Shown here piece after piece: positions 7,536 through 13,413 of a DNA stretch of 13,413 nt. A program made the translations under genes and the position numbers. Each line of letters starts with the position of its first letter. Position 1 is the first letter of the stretch. Source of the DNA: Helicobacteraceae bacterium (lineage in GTDB: Bacteria; Campylobacterota; Campylobacteria; Campylobacterales; Helicobacteraceae); the NCBI GenBank assembly GCA_900770765.1, contig CAAGLK010000071.1, positions 1 through 13,413 of the forward strand, read 5' to 3'. The notes under the pieces were generated by a model, which had not been told where the DNA came from, did no database searches, and saw nothing but the letters and a program-made list of their open reading frames with translations.

Positions 7536-8290
7536 TAAAGCAGCTAAGCCAACTAGCTCAAGTGCAAAACGCACTCGCAAAAAGCGACAAACCAACACAA
7601 TTTAACGCCGCACTCCCTATGAAGCTAGAAGTAATGGAAAAAATGCAAGGAATCCGCTATATGATAAAAGTAGGAAATATAGCAATGGAGACAAAAAGTT
7701 TTAAAGATTTAGAAATCGGCGGCAAATATTGGGCATTAATGTCGCGGACAAATAGCGGTCAAATCTCGCTAAGCAATCTAATAAAACAGCCAAATTTACT
7801 AAAAGATGAAAATATGCCGCTGCGTTTGAATCTTAAAAATTTTGCAGAATTTTTACAAAGCGGCGAGAATCCTTTTGAATCTCTTAAAGGATTCTTAAGC
7901 GAGAGATTAGCAAATGCGGAATCTAAATGGGAATTTGCCTTTTTATCACAAATGCTTTTATCGCTTAAGCAAAAGGTGCTAACACTGCCGCTAAAGTATG
8001 ATGAAGAAGATAAAAATGCGTTAATGCAAATGCGAAAAAGACGCATAAAAGAGCAAGAGTGTTTAGAATTCTACTGCGTTTTTGCAAATTTAGGCGCGAC
8101 AAGCGGACTTTTATGGGATTTTAAAGAAGGAGTGCGGCTTGATATTAGCGTTATGTATAAAAGTGTAGCAAAATTACTAGAGGCAAATTTAGAAAATCTA
8201 GCTTTCATAAGAGAGGCAAATATTAGCGTAAATAGCGATATTTCACCACTTTATGACTTTTCTAGCTCACTTTTAGATATTAAGGGCTAA
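7532..8290 (+). CDS. Conserved-context protein of unknown function between coaBC and uppS
   Basis: I do not recognise a named family for this 252-residue protein. It has no signal peptide or membrane segment. The N-terminal third (about 30-85, containing MQGIRYMIKVGNIAMETKSF and GGKYWALMS) looks like a small beta-rich domain. The remainder is mostly helical and charged, with KMRKRRIKEQE-like basic/acidic stretches near 165-180 and a closing segment of alternating hydrophobic residues. Its start overlaps the coaBC stop (ATGA) and uppS begins one base after its stop, so it is expressed with both. From memory, Campylobacter jejuni has an unknown gene in the same place between dfp (coaBC) and uppS, which suggests a conserved job. 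A function is not claimed. Confidence 0.8.
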   Translation: MIKQLSQLAQVQNALAKSDKPTQFNAALPMKLEVMEKMQGIRYMIKVGNIAMETKSFKDLEIGGKYWALMSRTNSGQISLSNLIKQPNLLKDENMPLRLNLKNFAEFLQSGENPFESLKGFLSERLANAESKWEFAFLSQMLLSLKQKVLTLPLKYDEEDKNALMQMRKRRIKEQECLEFYCVFANLGATSGLLWDFKEGVRLDISVMYKSVAKLLEANLENLAFIREANISVNSDISPLYDFSSSLLDIKG

Positions 8291-8291
8291 A

Positions 8292-8954
8292 ATGAATATA
8301 GCAATTATTCCAGATGGCAATGGCAGATGGGCGAAAAATCGCTTAAAACCACGCTCTTTTGGACATAAAGCAGGGGCGAAAAAGATTGAGGAAATAACGG
8401 AATCTTGCATAAAGCTAGGCGTAAAATCACTTAGCGTTTATGCATTTTCTACCGAAAATTGGAGACGCCCTAAAAAGGAAGTGGATTTTTTAATGCAACT
8501 TTTAAGCGAATATTTAGAATCTAAAATCGCCCTTTATTTAGAAAATAACATAATTTTTAAAGCAATAGGTGATTTAAGCATTTTTAAGCAAGATTTAAGA
8601 GACAAAATTAAAGAGCTAGAATCTAAGACAATAAAAAATTGCAACGGCTTAACACAGATTCTAGCACTAAATTATGGTGCAAAAGATGAGCTAAGAAGGG
8701 CTTTTAATAAAATCGCTAAGGATTCTAGCGATATTAAAGAGAGTGATATACAAAGCGCATTAGATTTTAAAAGCGATATTGATATTTTAATAAGAACAGG
8801 CGGTGAGAAAAGGCTATCAAACTTCCTTTTGTGGCAGGCAGCCTATGCGGAGCTATTTTTTAGCGATACACTTTGGCCAGACTTTAGCACTAATGAGCTA
8901 GAATCCATAATTTTAGAGTTTAAAAAGAGAGAGCGCCGCTTTGGGGGATTATAA
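8292..8954 (+). CDS. uppS: Undecaprenyl diphosphate synthase
   Basis: This cis-prenyltransferase condenses isopentenyl diphosphate onto farnesyl diphosphate to give undecaprenyl diphosphate, the lipid carrier for peptidoglycan and surface glycans. Motifs are IIPDGNGRWA (5-14) with catalytic Asp8, GHKAG (24-28), YAFSTENWRRP (50-60) and RTGGEKRLSNFLLWQAAYAEL (168-188), the diphosphate-binding region, then WPDF (195-198). At 220 residues it is shorter than the E. coli enzyme (about 250) but complete, starting almost directly at the catalytic motif as in other Campylobacterota. The metal-site motif reads PDGNGRWA rather than the usual MDGNGRWA. It starts one base after the preceding stop with TAAGGG at 8281-8286 as ribosome site. 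The next gene starts 11 bases after its stop. Confidence 0.95.
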   Translation: MNIAIIPDGNGRWAKNRLKPRSFGHKAGAKKIEEITESCIKLGVKSLSVYAFSTENWRRPKKEVDFLMQLLSEYLESKIALYLENNIIFKAIGDLSIFKQDLRDKIKELESKTIKNCNGLTQILALNYGAKDELRRAFNKIAKDSSDIKESDIQSALDFKSDIDILIRTGGEKRLSNFLLWQAAYAELFFSDTLWPDFSTNELESIILEFKKRERRFGGL

Positions 8955-8965
8955 AAGGAGAAAAA

Positions 8966-9803
8966 ATGCAAATTGACACAAAAAAGCAGTATATCTACAC
9001 TTCAAGCACAATTAGACCACTTCACATACAAGAATACTTTCCACTAAAAATCACACAAAACAAAAGCACATTGGGCTGTATAAAATTTGCCCCCCCCCCG
9101 CAAACAACAAAAAGTAAGGCAAAATTTAGATTCTAAAGAATCTATAAATTTTTTAATCAAATCCTTACAAAATAATTTCAAAAAACAAGAAAAACATATT
9201 AAAAAAGAATTAAAACAAAGAGAGATTCCACAAGATTTAGCCATTTATTTATTCTTAAGCGATTTTATACACAAAAGCAAACATTACACGCCCAGAAACA
9301 TTAAAGAAACAAGCGATTTTAAAACACTTTTTGAATATTTCACAACGCTAAAATACGCACATTGTGGGCAAAAGCCCTACGCATTACAACTTTTACTAAA
9401 AGAATTTAACTTAGAATCTCGCATTATTTCTTATAGCGATACATTTGGCTGGGCGCATGGATTTTTAGAGATAAACGCGCAAGGATTCTGGCAAATTTTA
9501 GACCCAACTTTTAATTTACTTTTTGATATAGGCGTAGATAAAATTATAGAAAACCCCTATTGTAAGCGAAAAATCTTAAGCCTTTATTCTAATGAATTTT
9601 ACGCAAATAGCGACCATGAAAAATTTTTAAACACAATTTTAGATGAAAATTTTCACACAACTTTTAAATATAACAAAGAGTGGTTTAGCTTTATGGGATT
9701 TTATCCATTTGTACCACCGATTCTTACCTTTACTTTAGTGCAAGATGGCAAAAGAGAAGTGATTTATGATATTAGAAAAGATTCTCGCTATACTTTTATT
9801 TAA
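8966..9803 (+). pseudogene. Transglutaminase-like protein, phase-OFF at a C10 tract
   Basis: The reading frame from ATG 8966 (AGGAG at 8956-8960, 5-base spacing) stops at 9134-9136 after 56 codons. The downstream frame (9087-9803) carries the rest of the protein. The two join at ten Cs (9090-9099). With nine Cs the whole is one 278-residue protein, and twelve would also restore the frame. The downstream part has the Cys-His-Asp layout of the transglutaminase-like superfamily: Cys in KYAHCGQKPYALQLLLKEF (codon 9363-9365), His in GWAHGFLEI (codon 9456-9458) and Asp in ILDPTFN (codon 9501-9503). No signal peptide is evident. Substrate and role are unknown; peptidase-like or amide-bond chemistry is possible. 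It is the last gene of the capsule/coaBC/uppS run, 11 bases after uppS. It is probably a contingency gene switched off here rather than a dead gene, although a homopolymer sequencing error would look the same. Confidence 0.85.
9090..9099 (+). repeat. C10 homopolymer tract (slippage site)
   Basis: Ten consecutive Cs lie 124 bases into an otherwise AT-rich gene. Losing one C fuses the frame starting at 8966 to the frame ending at 9803. Poly-C/G tracts of about this length inside surface-structure genes are the classical slipped-strand switches of Helicobacter and Campylobacter. In the nine-C state the tract would encode Ala-Pro-Pro and then Arg. Confidence 0.85.
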
Positions 9804-9844
9804 AGTGATAAAAGTTTCTATGCAACAATAAAAACGCCAACAAT

Positions 9845-9973
9845 AACATCAAAGCCATATCGCAAAATAGTTTGAATAATCGTTAAAAAAGTGCAAGGGA
9901 GTTACCTTTTTGGTAATGACCGAAGCACTTTTTATAAGGATTATTCAAAATATAAAGCGAGATAGCTTTGTAG
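9845..9973 (-). repeat. 129-bp structured repeat, copy 2
   Basis: This is the inverted counterpart of 72-200, of equal length. On the minus strand P1 pairs 9957-9970 with 9850-9863, P2 pairs 9939-9949 with 9871-9881 (11 of 11), P3 pairs 9925-9933 with 9886-9894 (9 of 9), and P4 pairs 9912-9916 with 9902-9906 around loop AAAAA. The internal loop is TCGGTCA (complement of 9917-9923) and CTCCCTT (complement of 9895-9901), the same as in copy 1. Compared with copy 1, P2, P3 and P4 use different bases yet still pair, and P1 shows a G-C to A-T exchange. The element fills the gap between two convergent genes, starting 11 bases past the stop of the minus-strand gene and about 40 bases past that of the transglutaminase-like gene. 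Confidence 0.75.
9886..9933. terminator. Possible bidirectional terminator hairpin
   Basis: AAAAAGTGC (9886-9894) and GCACTTTTT (9925-9933) form a 9-bp stem with T-runs on the 3' side in both directions. It is the only strong hairpin between the convergent stops at 9803 and 9985. It is the P3 helix of the 129-bp repeat, so termination may be a secondary use. The stem is AT-rich and interrupted by an internal loop, which makes it a weak match to a standard intrinsic terminator. Confidence 0.4.
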
Positions 9974-9984
9974 CATAGTTGCAA

Positions 9985-11937
9985 TCAACGCCTAAATTCC
10001 TCCTTCAATCTCTTAGTTTCAAAGTAAAGCCACACATAGCCGCCTTTATACCAATTTTTATTCGCCCGCATTAGCGCCTCTCCTAGCTTATAAGTTAGGC
10101 ATTGCATTTCTTTTAAGGCGTCCTTGTAATCGGCGTAATCTTCAAGTTTTGGTAGCTTTAAGTGCGGATTCTTAGCGATTTTATCTTTATATTTTAAGGA
10201 TTCCACCTTATGCTGTTTTTTAATATAGCTTAGCACAAAAGGCATTTGCAAATATCCTAAAAATGACTTAGAGCAGACAATTAACGCCGCTCCTAGTTTA
10301 TAGGCTAAATGCCCTTTAACTCTCTCTTTTGCACCTCTTAATTGTGGAATCGCAGTTTGTGGGATTTGCTTAAGGCTTTGCGATTCCACATTTTGCGCCT
10401 TAATCGCTTCAATTTCACTTTTAAAACTCGCTTCCAACGCCAAAAATAGCGGAATCTCACTATAATTTAATGTAATTCCAAAACGCTCTTTTATCTCATA
10501 TTGCTTCGCCACCACTTCCACACTAGGCACTTCAAGGCGTTCTAATTTCACACCGCTTTTAATCCGCCCTTCTTCACTTAAGCCCTCTAAAGATTCCGCC
10601 GCTAAATTATAAATATGCTCCCACGGAATGTGGAAGTCCCACACTAAAAGACTCTTTTTATTACAAGTTAGCACGAAGTTTTTATCCACAGCTTTACAAT
10701 GCTTAATATTTGCCGCTAGATTGTAGCTCATAGCACAAAGCATTTCAGTGCCATAGAAAATTACGCCAGGCTTTTTAGCGAAATTAAAAGGCACAAGCGA
10801 AGTCGTAGAACTATCACCAATTGCTATATCACACAAACTACAATAGCACATTTTAGTGCGATAATCTAGCCCAGCAAGGCTTTTTAAAGCAATATTTAGC
10901 CCCAAAGAATCCACACAAGATTTTATTTTATTAAATAGTTCTAAATTATCCTTAATCTCATGTCTCTCGCCATCAAGGCTAGTCATACCATCAATATACA
11001 CGACAATTTTATTAAACACTCTAGCAAATCGCTCTAAAATCGCTGGAATCCCCACAAACTGCTCCAGCCAACTCCTCCGCTCACCCGGGATTCCAAGCCA
11101 TATAGTTAAATCCGCATCGCTATTAATCTCTTGTGTGCTTAAGCGCTCATTTATACTCTCTAGCGATTCTTTATAAGTTTTTTCATACATTGCATTTTTT
11201 AGCTTAGCATCATATCCATAATGCCCAAGCATTGCCTTAACTTTCACAATATCATTTGCGATTCCACTTCTCTTTATGTGTTTATAGCCTTTAGGGCAAA
11301 AGAAGCTAGGAATGCTAGCCACTTCGCATTTAGGCTCTAGTGCATAAAACCACTGCAAATCATCTTGAAAAAAGTGCATAGGACGCGGATTTGTTAAATT
11401 TATTATAAATTTCGCATCTTTGTAGGCTAAATCTTGTGGCTTGATATGTGGCAGTAGCATTCTTAACTCATTAAAAATCATCCACTTACACCACCTAGAC
11501 ACCTCGCCATGCCCTTTAAGTAGCCACTCCGCTGGGCTATAAACGCCATTTGGTGTTATAATAATCTCGCCTAGCCCATAAATTTGTGTAGTAACCCAAG
11601 GGAATTTATTATTAGAATCCACTAAAAACATTATTAGGGTGTGTTCTTTTTGTAAAAGGCAAGTTTTTACCGCACGCGTTACAATATCATTATTAAATGG
11701 ATGTTTTAGCTCAAAATGCTTCTTAGAATACACCGCCTTAAAAGTCTCAATAGCCGCTTCCTCGCCACTAACAAGCTGTGCTAACTCACAATTAAAATTA
11801 CTCGCTTCATATTTTTTAATAGGAAAACTCTCATAAAATTTATCAAGCATCTGCACATAAGGCAGCTTGATAGCCGACTTACTCGCACACTCTTTTAAGA
11901 ATCCTAAAAGTTTATTAATCTCGCTTAAATCTTGCAT
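9985..11937 (-). CDS. Putative glycan/capsule transferase with two C-terminal YKLG modules
   Basis: The product has 650 residues and no signal peptide. The N-terminal 270 residues contain KHPFNNDIV (78-86), ITPNGVYSPAEWLLKGHGEV (127-146) and NLTNPRPMHFFQDD (180-193), which I cannot tie to a named family. The region 277-400 (LTIWLGIPGERRSW, then DIAIGDSSTTSLVPF and PGVIFYG) resembles the donor-binding half of a GT-B glycosyltransferase; this is inference. The C-terminus has two related modules, HLAYKLGAALI (543-553) followed by GYLQMPFVLSYIK (561-573), and CLTYKLGEALM (613-623) followed by NWYKGGYVWLYF (628-639). From memory, such YKLG tails recur on Campylobacter and Helicobacter capsule or glycan transferases. 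ATG 11937 is supported by AGAGG (complement of 11945-11949). It is transcribed towards the capsule cluster and away from gltX. The exact reaction is unknown. Confidence 0.85.
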   Translation of the reverse strand: MQDLSEINKLLGFLKECASKSAIKLPYVQMLDKFYESFPIKKYEASNFNCELAQLVSGEEAAIETFKAVYSKKHFELKHPFNNDIVTRAVKTCLLQKEHTLIMFLVDSNNKFPWVTTQIYGLGEIIITPNGVYSPAEWLLKGHGEVSRWCKWMIFNELRMLLPHIKPQDLAYKDAKFIINLTNPRPMHFFQDDLQWFYALEPKCEVASIPSFFCPKGYKHIKRSGIANDIVKVKAMLGHYGYDAKLKNAMYEKTYKESLESINERLSTQEINSDADLTIWLGIPGERRSWLEQFVGIPAILERFARVFNKIVVYIDGMTSLDGERHEIKDNLELFNKIKSCVDSLGLNIALKSLAGLDYRTKMCYCSLCDIAIGDSSTTSLVPFNFAKKPGVIFYGTEMLCAMSYNLAANIKHCKAVDKNFVLTCNKKSLLVWDFHIPWEHIYNLAAESLEGLSEEGRIKSGVKLERLEVPSVEVVAKQYEIKERFGITLNYSEIPLFLALEASFKSEIEAIKAQNVESQSLKQIPQTAIPQLRGAKERVKGHLAYKLGAALIVCSKSFLGYLQMPFVLSYIKKQHKVESLKYKDKIAKNPHLKLPKLEDYADYKDALKEMQCLTYKLGEALMRANKNWYKGGYVWLYFETKRLKEEFRR

Positions 11938-11970
11938 AGTTTTACCTCTAAACCTTAAAATAAACTTTTG

Positions 11971-12180
11971 TATTGAAAATTAGAGTTTTCAAACTTTTTT
12001 GAAGCAAATGCGGAATCGCAAATGCCCTAAAATGCGAGAGTTTAGAAAGTTTAAAAAATTTTAAGTTTTTAAGAAAAGTTAAATTGTAAAAAAGGTAGAA
12101 TCCTAAACTTTTTCGCAAATTGCGCACTTTGCGGATTTTTGTGATTTTAAAAATTGTATTGAAAACTCTAATTTTCAATA
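11971..12180. repeat. Element bounded by a 22-bp perfect inverted repeat
   Basis: The 22 bases at 11971-11992 are the exact reverse complement of those at 12159-12180. Each arm is itself a small hairpin, TTGAAAA / TTTTCAA around six bases (TTAGAG on the left, CTCTAA on the right), so the two loops are also complementary. The 166 bases between are AT-rich with some GCAAATGC / TTTGCG words and no credible gene; the minus-strand ORF there is low-complexity. This sits in the 336-bp divergent region between the 650-residue gene and gltX. It may be a MITE-like insertion, a regulatory hairpin pair or an invertible segment. No clear flanking target duplication was found. A weak TAGAAT (12096-12101, plus) and TACAAT (12083-12088, minus) could be -10 elements. 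Confidence 0.6.
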
Positions 12181-12236
12181 TAAACGCATAAAAGCAATGT
12201 GCTTTTCTCTTATTTAATGCTTGTTTATTTTCTATG

Positions 12237-12245
12237 TGCTAAAAT
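12237..12245 (+). promoter_or_regulatory. Extended -10 promoter for gltX
   Basis: TGCTAAAAT (TG at 12237-12238, TAAAAT at 12240-12245) matches an extended -10 element. It lies 28 bases before the gltX ATG, followed by AAAGG at 12262-12266 as ribosome site. The upstream 40 bases are T-rich, as is usual for sigma-70 promoters in this group that lack a -35. Confidence 0.5.
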
Positions 12246-12273
12246 TTCCGCATTTTTTTATAAAGGCTACAAA

Positions 12274-13413
12274 ATGCTACGATTTGCTCCAAGTCCCACA
12301 GGTGATATGCACACAGGTAATTTGCGCGCTGCAGTGTTTAACTATATTTTGGCAAAGCAAAGGGGAGAGCAGTTTTTGCTACGCATTGAGGATACCGACA
12401 CAGCTAGAAACATTGAAGGTAAAGATAAAGATATTATGTTTTTATTAAATCTCTTTGGTATTCAATGGGATTCTTTAGTATATCAAAGCCACAATTTCCC
12501 ACGCCACCGCCAGCTTGCAGAGTATTTAATATCACAAAATAAAGCCTTTTATTGCTACTGCTCTAAAGAATTTTTAGATTCTAAGCGAGAGGAAGCAAAA
12601 GAGCAAAAAAGAGCTTTTAGATACGATGACTCTTGGGCAGAACTAGAAAAGAGTAAGAATCCGCACCCTGTCGTGCGGCTAAAGGGAGCAAGTGAAAAAA
12701 TGAGCTTTAAAGACTGCATTAAAGGCTTAGTAGAGTTTGCCCCTAATGAAGTGGATAGCTTTGTGATTTTAAAAGAGGATGGAATCCCAACTTATAATTT
12801 TGCCTGTGCGGTAGATGATATGCTATATGATGTAAGCTTTATCGTGCGGGGCGAAGACCATGTGAGTAACACGCCAAGGCAAATGCTAATCCACCGCTAT
12901 TTAGGCTATGATAAGCCGCTAGAATTTGCACATTTACCAATTCTTTTAAACGAAGATGGTAAAAAAATGAGTAAGCGAGATAATGCTTCAAGTGTGCAGT
13001 GGCTTTTAGATTCTGGCTTTTTGCCAAGTGCTATTGTGAATTATTTAATTTTAATGGGTAATAAGACGCCTTGTGAAGTTTTCACACTTAGCGAAGCAAT
13101 AGAGTGGTTTGATATTAAAAATATCGCAAAAGCACCAGCTAGATTTGATATTGATAAACTTAAATTTCTAAATAGAGAGCATTTTAAGCGACTAAGCGAG
13201 CAAGATTTAAGCACACTTTTAGGCTATAAGGATTCTAGCATTGGTGCATTAGCGAAGCTATATTTACAAGAAGCTAGCACACTAAATGAAATAAGAGAAA
13301 AAATAGATAGAATCTTTAGCGATAAAAATATTTTATTACAAAACGCACAAAAGGAGCCAAACGCCGATAATAGCGAGATTTTAGAATTTTTAGATTCCAC
13401 TATTTCCTTACAA
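12274..13413 (+). CDS. gltX: Glutamyl-tRNA synthetase 2, GltX2 (3' end outside window)
   Basis: This class I aminoacyl-tRNA synthetase attaches glutamate to tRNA. The 380 codons are open from ATG 12274 to the last base, so about 60 C-terminal residues are missing compared with the roughly 440 expected. Motifs are FAPSPTGDMHTGNLRAA (4-20) with the HIGH-equivalent HTGN (13-16), RIEDTD (41-46), VRGEDHVSNTPRQ, and GKKMSKR with KMSKR at 231-235. The sequence, including the start MLRFAPSPTGDMH, follows H. pylori GltX2 more closely than GltX1 (from memory). In H. pylori GltX2 charges mainly tRNA-Gln with glutamate, which the GatCAB amidotransferase then converts to glutamine. The same role is inferred here. 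It starts divergently from the 650-residue gene with its own promoter. Confidence 0.93.
   Translation, partial: MLRFAPSPTGDMHTGNLRAAVFNYILAKQRGEQFLLRIEDTDTARNIEGKDKDIMFLLNLFGIQWDSLVYQSHNFPRHRQLAEYLISQNKAFYCYCSKEFLDSKREEAKEQKRAFRYDDSWAELEKSKNPHPVVRLKGASEKMSFKDCIKGLVEFAPNEVDSFVILKEDGIPTYNFACAVDDMLYDVSFIVRGEDHVSNTPRQMLIHRYLGYDKPLEFAHLPILLNEDGKKMSKRDNASSVQWLLDSGFLPSAIVNYLILMGNKTPCEVFTLSEAIEWFDIKNIAKAPARFDIDKLKFLNREHFKRLSEQDLSTLLGYKDSSIGALAKLYLQEASTLNEIREKIDRIFSDKNILLQNAQKEPNADNSEILEFLDSTISLQ

Noticed and set aside
9087..9803. Separate gene beginning at TTG 9087
   Set aside because: The codon lies at the edge of the C tract with no ribosome site. The frame from ATG 8966, which has a strong AGGAG, runs into the tract and is restored by one deleted C.
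11948..12178. 76-residue minus-strand ORF in the divergent region
   Set aside because: It is low-complexity (Lys, Leu, Phe) and spans the inverted repeat, with no ribosome site or recognisable motif.
12221..12448. 75-residue plus-strand ORF overlapping gltX
   Set aside because: It lies mostly inside the gltX2 coding sequence in another frame; the gltX frame has clear family motifs.

Overview
The window looks like a piece of a Helicobacter genome (Campylobacterota). It is AT-rich. Its glutamyl-tRNA synthetase is the short second type (GltX2) that Helicobacter carries beside the ordinary enzyme. The gene order coaBC / unknown gene / uppS is one I recall from Campylobacter and relatives. It also has an intragenic homopolymeric C tract and many small dispersed palindromes. 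I cannot fix the species; an enterohepatic Helicobacter with a KpsC/KpsS-type capsule is the best guess.

Layout. Positions 1-652 hold no credible gene. They contain a GC-rich edge, one copy of a 129-bp structured repeat (72-200), and a cluster of dispersed palindromic repeats (262-569). From 653 a plus-strand cluster runs with almost no gaps: fcl (GDP-fucose synthase-like), a promoter, manC (GDP-mannose synthesis), kpsC and kpsS (Kdo transferases that build the capsule's lipid-linked Kdo stem), coaBC (coenzyme A synthesis), an unrecognised conserved-looking gene, uppS (undecaprenyl diphosphate synthase), and a transglutaminase-like gene. The last gene is out of frame at a run of ten Cs and would be restored by losing one C. 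A second copy of the 129-bp repeat, inverted, fills the gap (9845-9973) before a convergent 650-residue minus-strand gene. That gene is probably a surface-glycan transferase and ends in two 'YKLG' modules. A divergent intergenic region (11938-12273) contains a 22-bp perfect inverted repeat. gltX2 then begins at 12274 and runs off the window end.

How it fits together. ManC and the Fcl-like reductase make activated sugar for a surface glycan; the Gmd dehydratase needed between them is not in the window. KpsS and KpsC build the poly-Kdo linker on which the capsule is attached. UppS supplies the polyprenyl carrier. The phase-variable transglutaminase-like protein and the 650-residue protein are plausible accessory capsule or glycan genes. 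The housekeeping genes coaBC and uppS are translationally coupled behind the capsule genes.

The most interesting signal is the pair of 129-bp repeats. Both fold into the same nested four-helix hairpin. Some paired positions differ between copies in a compensatory way, while a 7+7-nt internal loop (TCGGTCA / CTCCCTT) is identical. That pattern suggests selection on structure, as a non-coding RNA or a hairpin recognised during mobility.
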